A stretch of 64,000 bases of DNA from Auriscalpium vulgare. Taxonomy: Eukaryota > Basidiomycota > Agaricomycetes > Russulales > Auriscalpiaceae. A model generated the notes under the pieces. It worked only from the letters and a program-made list of their open reading frames with translations. It was not told where the DNA came from and searched no databases. Made by a program: the position numbers and the translations under genes. Shown in pieces: positions 33,594 to 45,403 of this stretch. Position 1 is the stretch's first letter, and each line of letters opens with the position of its first letter. The DNA is taken from the NCBI GenBank assembly GCA_019915015.1, contig JAHBBC010000006.1, positions 1,612,001 to 1,676,000 of the forward strand, in the 5' to 3' direction.

Positions 33594-34566
33594 CGCTTCT
33601 CATCATCACTGGCGCGTCCAGGTCAGCGTCTCGGATATCACCTCTTCTTCGGCTCACAATCTCGCAGGGGTCTCGGGCTCGCAGTGGCCACCATCCTCCT
33701 CTCTCTGGACGCGGCCCTTGTCGCCATCTCCAGGAGTCGCACACCGGAGCTCGACAAGCTCGCTGCTGCCCACCCCGACTCGCTGCAAGTCGTGCAATGT
33801 GATGTGTGAGTATTGAAACGCGTCGTTGTCTGCTTCTTCGCGTCCGATCATCCATCCGGGGCAGAACCGACGAACCCGCCTTCGTCCACGCGATCGAGTC
33901 TGTCGTCAGCAAGCACGGCGGCATCGATGGGCTCATTCTCAATGCTGGCTCGCTTGATCCCCTCGGCCGCATCGCGGCTCCCGAGATAAAGCTCGACCAG
34001 TGGCGGACGCATTTCGATGTCAATTTCTTCTCCCTCGTCACGGCGCTCAAAGCAGCCGTCCCGGCTCTCCGTGCCAGTGCGCGTGGAGGCAGAGTGGTCT
34101 TCATCAGCTCTGGCTCGGCGACAGGCAAGACCGAAGGCTGGGCTCCGTACAATGCGAGCAAGGCTGCTCTCAACAGCCTTAACCGGTACGTGCTCGGTCG
34201 GTTCACGCGTTGGCTCACGCGCTGACGCCCTAAAGTACTCTCGCCGAGGAGGAGAAAAATATTGTGTCGGTAGCTCTTCGGCCTGGCAAAGTTGACACTG
34301 CTGTCAGTAGACCCACACTATGTTTCACGAGCACACACTCATGGAAGGCACAGATGCAAGCTGCCTTGCGCGAGACTGGCCGCGTACACATGACGGAGAA
34401 AGACTACAACACTTTTGTACGCGAGCACACGGAAGGAAAGCTGGTCAAACCCGAAGATGCGGGCTACGTCATTGCGAAACTGGCTCTGGAAGCACCGGCT
34501 TCTCTGTCGGGCCAATTTGTGAGCTGGAACAGCGACCAGTGCAAGGCGTATATGCGCCCTCCCTAG
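33594..34566 (+). CDS. Short-chain dehydrogenase/reductase
   Basis: NAD(P)-dependent oxidoreductase with a Rossmann fold, about 250 aa. Exon joins restore TGASRGLGLA (cofactor loop TGxxxGxG). LILNAG is the NAG motif, FISSGSATG holds the catalytic Ser and YNASKAALNSL the catalytic Tyr-x3-Lys. After that come VSVALRPGKVDTAMQ and, near the end, LSGQFVSWNSDQCKAYMRPP. The sequence resembles the yeast Irc24/YIR036C benzil-reductase-like group of single-domain SDRs, which reduce small carbonyl compounds, but the natural substrate cannot be read. Start MSRPLLIITGAS at 33594. Confidence 0.9.
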
Positions 34567-34779
34567 CCAGTTGCAGTGGATAAGGGGATATAACAAAGAT
34601 TCATAGAAGATTAGCGTTGTATGATGTCTGAGTCCATGATGAAGGTGTGATCCAACGAGAAAGGGGGGCAAGCTGACCAAGGTCTTCGTTGACAGGTCGC
34701 GTCGGCGCGACCAAAGCCCTGCCAAGTTCCCGACGTCCACCCCAGCTTTCACTCAGTGTCTCGTTCGAACGTGCTTGCA

Positions 34780-36044
34780 ATGCCCAACGCCTTCAGCAAC
34801 TCTTCTCTCGACCTCCGGCGCATCGACCTCCACCACCACATCTTTCCCTCGAACTACAGCAAGTCCAAGGCCGACCTCTCTTCGTCTGTCGGCTTCCGCA
34901 CTCCATCTGCACACTTGCCGTGGACACCCGACCTCAGCCTCCGAGCTATGGACGCGCTCGCCGTCCGTCTGGCCGTGCTCTCTGTGCCTGCGGGGTATCC
35001 ACACGCTTGCGATGCGGTCGCCCGAGAGAAGACCCGAGACGTAAATGCGCAGATGCACAGTATCGTGAAGGAACCCAAAAGCGATTCCAGGTTTGCATTC
35101 TGGGGGTGTCTGGGAGATTGGAGAGATGTTCAAGGTCAGTAATGTCCGTATGCGCGCGACCAGACATGAACTGGGGAGAACGGTTTCAGGTGCACTGGAG
35201 ATGATCCCATACGCGATGGAAGAGCTGAACGCCGTGGGCATCGCTATCGCCTCGTCGTACGGGCAAGGTGCCGATGCAAGTGAGTCTCAGCGATGTCTTT
35301 CACGAAATGAAGGCGAATATATGCGTTCTAGAATACGTCGGCGACAATGCCTTCGATCCCATCTGGGAGGAATTGGACAAGCGCCGCGCCATCGTTTTCC
35401 TGCACGGCAGCCAAACACCTGCATCCACACCCATGCCGCATCCCGCGCTGGGGCTCCCCATCACAGAGGTCCGTCAGTCCTGCTCTCCCGCCATACCTAG
35501 GCCCTCATCCCACAGTGCAGGTCCCCCACGAAACCTTCAAGGCCATCTCCCAGCTCATTGTCTCCGGGAAGACGCGTCGCTTTCCTAACATTGCCTTCGT
35601 CCTTGCGCACATGGGCGGGAGCACGCTTGCGCTTGCCTCACGCGTCGCCGCCCTCTCGCACTACATGGACTCACCTCTCTCCGAGGCCGACATCATTGCG
35701 GAGCTCCGGAAGTGCTGGTGGGACACAGCGCTGGGCGCAGGCGAGACCACGCTGAGCGCGGCAGAGGCTCTGGGCGTCGGAGAGCGGATCGTGTGGGGGA
35801 GCGATTTTCCCGGTATGCGATGCCCTTTTCATTTTTACTTGGCAGTTAGGTGTGCGTGTGGCAGGAAGCTTACTGATCGATGGCGTGCGCATTGACAGCG
35901 GTGCCTCTGGACAGCATCTCGTGGTTCGACAGGAGCATCGATGCTTTCTACGCGGGCAACGAGGCGAGGCTGCGTGGCGTCTTCCAGGACAACGCTCTGG
36001 AGCTGTTCAAGTCGCGCAACATTTGTGTCCTGAAACCTGCCTAG
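34780..36044 (+). CDS. Amidohydrolase family 2 metal-dependent hydrolase/decarboxylase
   Basis: A TIM-barrel protein of the amidohydrolase-2 group, which includes ACMS decarboxylase and fungal salicylate-type decarboxylases. The metal-binding start motif is RIDLHHHIFP (HxH) at about residue 15. Further landmarks are FWGCLGDWRDVQ, AFDPIWEELDKRRAIVFLHG with its HG, PNIAFVLAHMGGSTLALASR with the barrel His, WWDTALGAGETTLSAAEALG and the GSDFP motif carrying the catalytic Asp. The protein ends ARLRGVFQDNALELFKSRNI. About six exons; joins such as DVQ|GALEMIPYAMEELNAVGI are clean. The substrate is unknown: the order of motifs fits decarboxylases of aromatic acids, but substitution of HxH lining residues cannot be judged by eye. 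Confidence 0.87.
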
Positions 36045-36345
36045 TTCTCTGACGTCTCTATCGCTACCTCAGCCGTGCGCTTCTGTCTTGCTGCTCGGAT
36101 CTTGCGCTGTATGATACGAAACAGACGCCTATACTGTATTACTAGGTCTATCAATATCACGGCATTGGTGAATGGAATTATGTGATAAGATATATGCGCA
36201 GGCACGGTGATAGATGTTTGGGGTATTGAGCAAATTTCGAATGCAACGATGCCGCCTAAGTCCTCTATTGTCGTTGAAGGTCCACGTAAAGATCGTGAGA
36301 TGGGTATAATATCGTATGTTTTGGGGACAAATAGCTCGCGGAACA
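36045..36345. other. Convergent intergenic region
   Basis: About 300 AT-richer bases between the stop codons of the amidohydrolase and alpha/beta-hydrolase genes. Only 3' ends are expected; nothing else is seen. Confidence 0.55.
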
Positions 36346-38256
36346 TCACTGAGCGGGTTCCTTGAGCCAGCGCATGAGCTCGTTGAAGCCTGGCGAGCCG
36401 CCGAGGAGCGCGCTGCCATGTTGGCCATCGGGGTCATACCACAGTCCCTTGCGCACACCATGGGAGGTGAGGTACCTCTTGACGCGCTGCGAGAGTAACT
36501 AGTAATCAGAACAGACACGCATGGGGAGCCCGAAGCGAAGCGCAACGTACATCGGCGGACAGGATAACGTCTTTGCCACCGAGGAAAAACTTGGCGCGCG
36601 ACGGGTTACGCGCGTGCGGAATCTCGTCGTACCAAAGAGAATTGGAGGACCAGTCGAAGTGCCGCTGAAGCAGGTTCGCTACGCCAAGCTCGGTACCGAC
36701 GTAGTAGCGCATGATGAGGTGTAGGGCCTGCATTGTATAGAGCAGGGTCAGGCACCAGACACCATATGAGTGGGCCAGGTGATACATACGGTTGTGCAGC
36801 GCTGGTAGAGGAAGTTATAGCAGACATCTGCAACAGGGACACGTGAGACGCATACAGACGAGGGATCGACGAAACTCACCGCCTTCCCAGGAGCAAAATG
36901 TCACCGGGTCCACGAAACATGACCGGGTGATTAGTTCCGGGTACGCCTTCAGCATCCACGCATGGGTATACGAGCCGTTCGAATGGCTGACCATCGTCAC
37001 GCCCTTGCCCTTCACTCCAACGAGCCCCTCCACCTCCTGGTCATCTTCGTCCTTGGCCCATCCAAGCTCGATGAGCACCTCCCTGAGCACGAGTGCGGTC
37101 TCACGGCGGTTCTTCGGTGTGAGGAAGTGCGGGTGGAAGAAATGCTGGCTGATGTGTGGCTGCAGCGGCACAAGCACCGGCGCGTCGTCGAGGTGGTGGA
37201 GCAGGTGAACAACGACAGGGTGGTACTGGAGCAGCCCGAGCCCCAGGCCGTGCAAGAAAACCACAGGCGCGGCTCCTGTATTGGGGTCCCATCCGCGCGG
37301 CACGCGGACTAGGTATTCGATGCCGTCCTTGACCTTTACTTCCATGCCCCACCACGAAAGGAGGTGGTGTTTCATCGCGAGGTTACCAATCCCGATGATC
37401 AGGTACCAGACCAAGGGACGCCAGGCAATCTTGACGGGGTCGAGGGTGAGCAGGAGGGGGGCGGCAGAGGGGTTCGAACCACTGGGGATGGTCTTGCCGG
37501 CACGCATCTCAATCATTTCGAGGGCTTCATTGAGGATCTTACGATGAGACGCGGGGATAGCATCAAGCGTCGGAAGATGCGCATTGAAGATGGACCAGTA
37601 GAGCCAGCAATTAACTTCGTGCCGGTGAATGCTGGACCATGGGACCTTGCCGAACCTACCGGACGAGCGCCGAATTCAATACTTTTCGGTTGCGCGAATT
37701 ATGGTGCACGTACCACGTCCTCAGACTGTTGCGGAAATCTATGGCCCGCGGGTCATTGGCATCAAGCTTCTCTATATTCTCAGCAGGACTGCCTGGGCGG
37801 TCTACGTCGAGCACCTCCTCGTCGAAGCCTTGCTCGGGCAGATTCGCGAGCCCAGCCTGAAGCACCCGCTTGAATGCAGCCTGCAGCTCGACGACATCGC
37901 CGGGACCGATGGGACTCGGTCGCGAGACAAAGCGGGCGATGCTGTAGTGGTACACGGAGAAGAATACCTACACGTATGGGTGCCGAGATCAGGATCTGTC
38001 ACTAAGGCGAAGGCTGACCGACCCTCACCTCTACCAGCGCGATTCCAAAGCAAAGCTGTCCACGCCAAGCGTAAGCCCAGATAGCGCCGCTGTAAAGAGA
38101 GTAGAGGACAAACGCCCAGGAGAGGGGTGGTAAGGACCAGACGGGGAGGACTGCACCGAGGAGGACGAGGTAGAAGAGGAGGTCGCGGGACGAGTGAGCG
38201 TGGACCTTTTCGGACAGGCAGCCCGCATGGTCGCGGTGCGTGTCGGGGGAGGCCAT
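36346..38256 (-). CDS. Membrane-anchored alpha/beta hydrolase
   Basis: Start MASPDTHRDHAGCLSEKVHA at 38256. Two N-terminal hydrophobic segments (LLFYLVLLGAVLPVWSLPPL; AFVLYSLYSGAIWAYAW) suggest a membrane anchor. A helical region of unknown role follows, then GIEYLVRVPRGWDPNTGAAP and VVFLHGLGLGLLQYHPVV (oxyanion HG). The nucleophile elbow is VSHSNGSYTHAW: Ser within S-H-S-N-G, a variant of GxSxG. Later KFFLGGKDVILSADVLRQ provides the likely catalytic Asp, and DPDGQHGSALLGG the His. The product ends ELMRWLKEPAQ. The mix of membrane helices and a lipase-like fold suggests a lipid or ester substrate, but this is inference. Several introns; the exon with SCFVDPVTFCSWEG continues into DVCYNFLYQR. 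Confidence 0.85.
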
Positions 38257-38477
38257 TGGGACGCCCTGCCTGCGCTGGGGACGATATAAGTACAGAAAGC
38301 GAAGACAAGGGATGGCAGGCTTCAATTCTTCGGGTCTGTGTCACTTGCAGCGCGATCACGTGCACGCCGGATCAGCGCGAGAGGCGGGCCGGCACGGGTG
38401 CTGTCCGAGGACTCCGAGTCCGATCCAACATTTCAGTTTTCCTCCTTCCAGTCCTCCGACCGACTTGCATCCTCTCC

Positions 38478-40041
38478 ATGCTCCGCAACGCTCTCGCCGC
38501 GGCTGCTCGCCCGGCCTTCGCAAAGTCGGCGGTACGTGCACATCCTCTCCCGTCCGCCTCTTGTCTCATTCCATTCCAGCGCACTGCCACGACGCTCTCG
38601 GCCGGTTTCCCAAAAGTCTCTCCCCAGGTATGCCTTGCATGCAGTGCCGTACTAAGCAGGCCCTCACCGTTCTCGTAGCTCCCCACCAAGTATGGCGGTG
38701 TATTTACGGTGGGTCCTCGTCGCGCTCTCGTCGCTGCATCACAGCGGCTCATCACCTGCGGGCTCCCAGGTCACCCTCATCCCCGGTGACGGTATCGGTG
38801 CTGAGATCACTGATTCCGTGAAGGAGATTTTCGAGTACGTCAATGCACCCATTGAGTGGGAACAATACGATGTCTCTGGCATGTCCTCCTCTGGCGAGGC
38901 GCTCTTCAAGCAGGCTATGGAGAGCTTGAAGCGCAACAAGGTTGGGCTCAAGGGTGAGACGTCCTCAACCCCCCTGCGAACACCCCTCTGACTGCCCGCG
39001 GAACAGGCATTCTCTTCACCCCCATTTCCCAGTCTGGACACATCTCGTGGAACGTCGCCATGCGCCAGCAGCTCGATATCTACGCTTCCGTTGTCTTGTG
39101 CAAGTCCCTTCCCGGCGTGCCCACCCGCCACTCCGATGTCGACTTTGCCATCATTCGTGAGAACACAGAGGGCGAGTACTCTGGCCTCGAGCACCAGAGC
39201 TACCCGGGTGTCGTTGAGAGCTTGAAGGTCTCCACGCGTGCCAAGGCCGAGCGCATCTCGCGCTTCGCCTTTGACTTCGCGCTCAAGAACAAGCGCAAGG
39301 TGCGTTTCAAGCGCCAAACATACGATTCCTCTCTCCCTGAATGCACACCCGGTATATCAGAAAGTCACCTGCGTGCACAAGGCGAACATCATGAAGCTCG
39401 GCGACGGTCTCTTCCTGAACACCTTCCGCCGCGTTGCCGAGGAGTACAAATCCTATGGTATCGAGTTCAATGACATGATTGTCGACAACACCTCGATGCA
39501 GCTCGTCGCCAAGCCCAAGCAGTTCGACGTCATGGTCATGCCTAACCTCTACGGCGCCATCGTGTCCAACATTGGCGCCGCCCTTGTCGGCGGCCCCGGT
39601 GTCGTCCCAGGCTGCAATGTCGGACGGGTACGTGTGCACTTTCTTTTCGTGCGAAGCAGCTATTGACTGGGCTGTCGTCTTGACAGGAGTATGCCCTCTT
39701 TGAGCCAGGATGCCGTCACGTCGCAAAGGACATCATGGGCACCGACCGTGCCAACCCTGCCGCCATGATTCTGTCTGCGACCATGATGCTGCGCCACCTC
39801 GGGTTTGTGCTGTCTGCTACCCTGACATGGGCATTTTGCTGATGGGCCATCATTAAGTCTCGATCATATCGCCAACAAGGTTGCGAGCGCTACATTTGAT
39901 GTCATCAACGCCGGCCGCGTCCGCACGCCGGATATGGGTGGTATGTTCTTGCAACATATGTGGTCCTCGGATGCTCAACCTTCTTCAGGATCCGCCACCA
40001 CGTCCGAGTTCACTGCGGCCGTCATCAAGAACATCGAGTAA
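38478..40041 (+). CDS. IDH1: Isocitrate dehydrogenase [NAD], subunit 1
   Basis: Subunit of the mitochondrial TCA-cycle enzyme that oxidises isocitrate to 2-oxoglutarate. The presequence [18 protein letters not shown] is Arg/Ala-rich. The mature part contains [118 protein letters not shown] and [20 protein letters not shown]. The IDH1-type (regulatory) assignment rests on SQSGHISWN in place of the Arg-rich substrate loop of IDH2-type subunits. The protein ends [12 protein letters not shown] at the stop 40039-40041. About eight exons with short introns; exon 1 is followed by a very small exon around [15 protein letters not shown]. Confidence 0.95.
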
Positions 40042-40195
40042 TGTACTTTCGCCTAGATCTTGGACTACGGGATGCGGGGCTATGCCCTCCTTGCATGTCT
40101 TACTAGGGATACTTGATACATACTAATGTAGAGCATTACAGTACACAGATACGCGACGCCGATGGCTCAAGTGGATCTGTCAGCGCTCGAGCTTG

Positions 40196-41629
40196 TCATG
40201 GAAGGGCGCTCAAGTCCTCTGCTGTAAAATCCTCGAACAGCGCATCCTCATCCATGATGCCGTCATCTTCCCTGTCTAATTTTTGCTTCTTGCCATCTGG
40301 TGGATTGTCCTCGGCCGAGTGGTTCGGATTTTCTTCATACTTCACAACATCCGCCGCGTCTTCCGCGGTCGTCTCCACGGCGTGCCCTTTCCTCCTAAGC
40401 CCCAAGATAGTCTCGCACCGCACACTGCCGCGCTTCCCCCACCCCTCCACCTCCGGCCGAAAATCTGCGTACAGCGTCCACCCGGCACGATTCAGCTGCT
40501 GGCCGTCCGTGTAGCTGTCGGCGAGCAAGCGTAACGCGCCAAGCACCGCCGGTGCGGTGTGCTTCAGAGCCCGTGATATGTAAGCGTACGCAGCGCCAGG
40601 CGGCGCAGGCTTGGACGCGGACAGCGCACGCCAGGCGCCGTCGGCGGTCTGGTAAAGCGGGATACGGCGCCCCATGAGGTCGACGTACGGCTGCGCGCCA
40701 GTAGGGGAGGCTTCGATGTCTTTGCCTTTGTTCTTGTCGTAAAGGCCGAGGGAGACACCTTTGGAGATGGCGTTCATCTCTGTGTAGACAGAAGCTGATG
40801 GTGGGGGACGGGTGAGCGGGGAAGCGGGCGGGTGGAAGTGGGGTATACGGGACCTATGCTTAGGGCTTCTTCACGTTGGAAGCCGAGCTTCTCGGCGACG
40901 ACAAAGGACCATGCCATCATGATAGGTGCACGGTTAACGATCACAAATTTGAGCTTGAGAACCTGGAAGAGATTTAGTCAGGATGAGGGATTTAGTCAGA
41001 CAAGCATGATTCAGCGCATAATGCCATACGTCTTCGTCTAGAATTTCGTCGAAGTCTAAGCTCCTAAGCTCTGCACCTTCCTCCGCTGGCTTCTCCGGCA
41101 GGAACTCGTTCTTCGTGTCATCACGCTTGCGCTTCTTCTGCACCGTCCTCGGCTTCCAGGGCGGAAATAGTAGGTCTGTGTGCGGCACGAAGACATGCGC
41201 CGATCGGGCACATACCTGAGGCACTCGCCCAACCGTCTTGGCCCGTGAGCTTCCCTCTGCTTCCTGTGATTCCTCATGCAACCGTTTGGATTTAGCTGTG
41301 GGCTTCCGCTTCTTGGCCTCCTTCTCCTTCGCTGCAGTGACGGCGCCTTCGCGGTACCCAGCGGTAACCACAGCGCTGAGCACGAGCTTGCGGTCGTCTT
41401 TATCAGCGACCCCAAGCGAAGATAGTTGCGTGTCTGTAAGCTCGCCCAGGCGGGCCGAGGTGTTGAACTCCTTATATCTGTGACTTCAGCGTGAATGGGC
41501 GGTGACTTCGCGCAGTGGGTAGTAGGCGGACATCTTGCCTGCGACAGCCATAGCACGCGAGATGGCGAGCCCACGGGACGTGAGAAGCTGAAGAACGGCC
41601 TGCAAGGACAACTTCTGTGCGTCGGCCAT
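40196..41629 (-). CDS. Uncharacterised protein, probably nuclear
   Basis: I do not recognise the family. The N-terminus (MADAQKLSLQAVLQLLTSRG) joins over an intron with an AT|GTCCGC donor to GKIYKEFNTSARLGELTDTQ, forming a compact helical unit. A Lys-rich segment follows (AKEKEAKKRKPTAKSKRLH), then LLFPPWKPRTVQKKRKRDD, both looking like nuclear localisation signals. A central block that looks structured reads LKLKFVIVNRAPIMMAWSFV, then VAEKLGFQREEALSIASVYT. A second folded stretch covers PYVDLMGRRIPLYQTADGAW and AGWTLYADFRPEVEGWGKRG. The tail is acidic (EDNPPDGKKQKLDREDDG; ALFEDFTAEDLSALP). It lies tail-to-tail with IDH1. The clean reading frames and low-complexity spacing around two ordered blocks make it a real gene. 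Confidence 0.72.
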
Positions 41630-42389
41630 CGGATGGTACAGCGTGACGGGGCTACTCCAGCACCGGAGGATATATTGCAGTTGAATGAAGTGACTGTGAC
41701 CTTGCAAAGTTGAAACGCCGCCACAATTGCGTCCTCGGCCTGAAGTGCACACGCTTTCCGAAACGCTGCTCACCGGCCTGGACTTGATCCAAGTGGCTCA
41801 AACCGCAATCGAGGAAACCTGTACAATAGCATTCGACATCGGATTCAATGCGGAACCAGGGAGGCAGTACAGGCCCGCATTGGCGCGTGCTAGCGCTGTC
41901 GGTCGACGTCAGCTGTCTACAGTTCATTAAATCAAGTAGCAGGTAACTCCCCCGCCGAAGTCCCCGGAGCGCTACTAAGTTCTGCGCTATGCCAGCCTCA
42001 CGCTCCCCTGTGGCTTGAGCTCGGAGAAAACAAACCCTGCACTTCTGGAGGTAGAATCCTAGAGCAGCGCCCGTTCGTCACACCTCTTCCCTGACAACCG
42101 CCGGGTCCAGACGAACTTTGCGACGGTGCGCTCGACGCCCGTGGACGCGCCGCACCATGCGAGATCGATCTGCATAGCGAGGATCCTCCGCCTTTTTTTC
42201 GGCACGGCCACGAGTGCCAGGTCTTGACGCCACTGCACTGACTGTCTCGCTTATGAAAGTTCTGCGCTCTTCATGGCTTTCCAAGACACCAGCTTTCAGA
42301 TCGGCACATATAAAAGGCTGCCCGCATCTGTCCAGTGCCCTCAGCTAGCCGCTAGTTTCTTCTCCCTCCTCCTCTCCGAACAATCCAAC
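41630..42389. other. Intergenic upstream of terpene synthase, with TATA box
   Basis: 760 bp with divergent genes on either side. The only clear signal is TATAAAAG at 42309-42316, 74-81 bp before the terpene synthase ATG. Other open frames here show no protein-like features. Confidence 0.55.
42309..42316 (+). promoter_or_regulatory. TATA box of the terpene synthase gene
   Basis: TATAAAAG matches the consensus and lies at the expected distance for a short 5' UTR ahead of ATG 42390. Strong TATA boxes are uncommon among the housekeeping genes of this window and fit a regulated gene. Confidence 0.6.
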
Positions 42390-43703
42390 ATGCAGTCTCA
42401 AATCCCTCTTACACACTTCCGTCTTCCTGACCCGGCCGCCAACTGGCCATGGCCGCGGACTCTCCATGTCAATTATGCCGAGGTCAAAGCTGAGGCCGAC
42501 GCTTGGCTTCATAGCTTTAATGCCCTGAGCTCCAAGGCTCAAAGGGCCTTTGACAAGTGCGATTTCTGTACGGCTGTTTTCCCGCATCGATCCTGCGTCT
42601 GCCACTCACCCTACACGCCGCCGTTAGCACTACTCGGATGCCTCCTCTATCCTCATCTCGACAAAGGTACATATTTTGCCACATTGACACCTCGTCGGTG
42701 CTGACGCCCATTGCCAGAGCGCGCGCGCACCGGCTGCGAACTGATGATTCTCTTCTTCATCTTCGACGAATTTACGGACCAAGAAGACGGGCCCGGGGTC
42801 CGCAAATATGTCGACATCGTCCTCGACGCGCTCCGCAACCCACACGTGCCACGTCCGGCCGGCGAGCACGTCCTCGGGGAGATCACGCGAACGTGCGTCT
42901 CTCACACCTGTCGGTCTTCTCTCCACAGATGGCTCATCTTTCATGGCTACCCCGCAGATTTTGGGAGCGCGCGATCAAGACGGCGACGGCGGCGTCGCAG
43001 CGGCACTTTATCCAGACGTTCGGGGAGTACGCAGAGGCGGTGATCGAAGAGGCATCGGACCGCGCGAGCGAGCGCGTGCGCGGGATTGACGACTACCTCG
43101 CGCTGCGCCGTCTCACCGCGGGGCCGTACCCCGGCTTCCTGCCGTGCGAGCTGCGCATCGACCTGCCCGAGGCCGTCTACAACCACCCCGCGCTCGCGAA
43201 CATGCGCCGCCTCGTCGCGGAGTCGATCGTCCTCACCAACGTACGCCGCCCCTCCCTCGCGCACCTTCGCGCACCGGGCTAAAATGCTTGCTTGCTTTCA
43301 GGACACGTACTCGTACAACATCGAGCAGGCCGCGGGGCACGACGGGCACAACATCGTCACCGTCGCCATGCGCGAGCTGCATCTCGCGCTGCCCGCCGCG
43401 CTCGAGTGGGTCGGCACGTACCACGCGAACGTCCTCGCCGAGTTCGTCGAGTGCCGGGGCGAGCTGCCGTCCTTCGGCGCGGCCGCGGACGCGCAGGTCG
43501 CCGAGTACGTCGAGGGCATCGCGATGGCCGTGCGCGGGCTCGACGCGTGGTGCTTCGAGAGCGCGCGCTACTTTGGCGCGCGCGGGCGCGAGATCCAGCG
43601 CGAGCGCGTCGTGGGGCTGCTGCCCAAGATGGTTGTTGTTGGCGGGCTGGCGACGCCGATGATGGCGGGGCCTGCGGTGGAGGGGAATTCGGTGGCGGTT
43701 TGA
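42390..43703 (+). CDS. Sesquiterpene synthase (class I terpene cyclase)
   Basis: Cyclises farnesyl diphosphate, releasing pyrophosphate with Mg2+. Start [20 protein letters not shown]. Four or five exons. The aspartate-rich motif is DEFTD in [19 protein letters not shown] (about 42743-42799). The NSE triad is formed across an intron: ESIVLTN joins [19 protein letters not shown], giving N-D-x2-S-x3-E. The helical pyrophosphate-sensor segment ([20 protein letters not shown]) precedes it, and a C-terminal Arg-Tyr pair ([15 protein letters not shown]) completes the active-site set. All catalytic motifs are intact. The product cannot be predicted from this. No P450, transporter or other tailoring gene lies next to it; neighbours are an unknown nuclear protein and glutamine synthetase. 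The second half is very GC-rich. Confidence 0.92.
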
Positions 43704-44116
43704 GAACCACCCAATGCGACTGAGAGAACCCGTCGGACCGCGCAATTTCTTGGATAGATACATAATAATTATTTGTGGCTTGCCATCGTAAACGCTGGAT
43801 GCGGATTCTCGCCACGAAGCATCGCAGGCACAAGGATCTTCCCTTCCCATGTGGGCTTACGCGCACGACTGCCCGATTGCCTTCTTCTACTATGAAAAGC
43901 ACGTTGGCAACGATTCCAATGATCACGTCACTCTCGATTCTTATGAGCCAATTTCATGAGGCAATGCAAAGATGCTTAGATGCTACGAGATCGCTTCCGA
44001 ATCAACAAGATCGTGATGATCGAATTTGCATGGCGGGACCGAGGATGTGTACAACATTTACTTTGCTAAACCAGAACTTCTCCTTGCCACCACCGCTCTG
44101 TCTACCCAGATCACAT
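43704..44116. other. Convergent intergenic region
   Basis: 413 bp between the stop codons of terpene synthase and glutamine synthetase, noticeably AT-richer than the GC-rich terpene synthase exons. No gene seen. Confidence 0.6.
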
Positions 44117-45403
44117 CTACTTGTCAAGGAGCGTGGTCTCGACAACGATGTCGGTGACACGGTACGGATCTGTGTCAACCGATGAGCACACGACCAAGAT
44201 CGTAACCAACTCCACTGACCAATGTTGGAAGCGGGGCGACGGTCCTCCAGGTAGCCATACCCTTGGGTCGCGACGTGCCGCGGGATGCGGATAGAGGCAC
44301 CGCGGTTCGCGACACCCGAGGAGAACGCACCGATATGACCAGTCTCATGACGGCCAGTCAGGCGGAGATCGTTATCCTCGCCATAGACGGCGATGTGCTC
44401 CGAATGGCGCTTGGAGAGCTTCTCGATGGCGGCCTCGAGGTACTTCATGCCGCCGGGCTCGCGCATCTCCTTGGTGGAGTAGTTGGTGTGGCAGCCGGCA
44501 CCGTTCCAGTCGCCCTGGAGGGGCTTGGGATGGAATGAGACCTTGACACCCCACTGCTCGGCGATGCGGACGAGCAAGTAGCGGGCCATCCAGAGGTGGT
44601 CGCCCATGGAGATGCCTTCGCAGGGGCCGACCTGGAACTCCCATTGGGAGGGCATGACCTCAGCGTTAATACCGCTGATGTTCACGCCAGAGTAGAGGCA
44701 GGCACGGTAGTGGGCCTCAATGAGGTCACGTCCGAAGACCTTGCCGGAGCCTGGGGAGCGGCGTGGATTAATCGATGATGATGCAGCAGATGGACGTGAG
44801 AGAATGCATACCGGCACCGCAGTAATAGGGGCCCTGGGGACCAGGGAAGCCGCCTTTGGGCCAGCCGAAGGGGGTGCCGTCGGCGTCAAAAAGAGTGTAC
44901 TCCTGCTCGATACCGAACCAGGGGATGGAGTCCTTGGCGAGATCCATGGTCTTCTTAGCATGGTGGCGGAAGTTGGTCCTGTTGGGGGTGCCGTCGCTGT
45001 TGTAGGTCTCAGCGAGAACGAGGATGTTGTCGCCGCCGCGGAAGGGATCCTTAAAGATGGCAGCGGGACGAAGATAGATGTCGGAATCGTGACCGGGGGC
45101 CTGGTTTGTAGAGGAGCCGTCGAAGTCCCAGATGCGGAGCTGGCCTATATCGGTGACCTTCTTGGTGACAGTCTGGGGATGGATAGGAGTAAGTGGGGTT
45201 CAGATGAGCTGGATGAAGGGGATGGCGCACGGTGGTCTTGGAACGGAGACCGCCGTCGCCGTCGATCCAGACATCTGATAGTGGAGGGGTGAGCAGAGGG
45301 GGCAGGGGCGGTGCGGGGCTCACGCACATTCTGCCTGGACCTTTTCGCCCTGGGGGAGGGCGAGGAAGGGGGCGAGGAGGTCTGGGCGGTAGACTTGGGC
45401 CAT
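44117..45403 (-). CDS. GLN1: Glutamine synthetase, eukaryotic type
   Basis: Makes glutamine from glutamate, ammonia and ATP in the cytosol; the main entry of ammonium into organic nitrogen. Start [20 protein letters not shown] at 45403, stop after [13 protein letters not shown]. Landmarks in order: [62 protein letters not shown] with metal-binding Glu; [38 protein letters not shown] with further metal ligands; [60 protein letters not shown]. About six exons. Length about 357 aa, typical. DUR3 in this window supplies ammonium through urea breakdown, but the two genes are 27 kb apart and only metabolically linked. Confidence 0.96.

Noticed and set aside
37468..37482. tRNA-like GGTTCGAAC
   Set aside because: It lies in a coding exon of the alpha/beta hydrolase and has no cloverleaf context.
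41550..41620. GC-AG intron in the uncharacterised gene at 40196-41629
   Set aside because: A GCAAGA donor was considered, but the GT donor after GGCAAGAT keeps the protein-like frame (GKIYKEFNTS) and the GC choice does not.
43233..43926. Long antisense frames opposite terpene synthase
   Set aside because: Arg/Ala-rich low-complexity translations caused by the very GC-rich exon.
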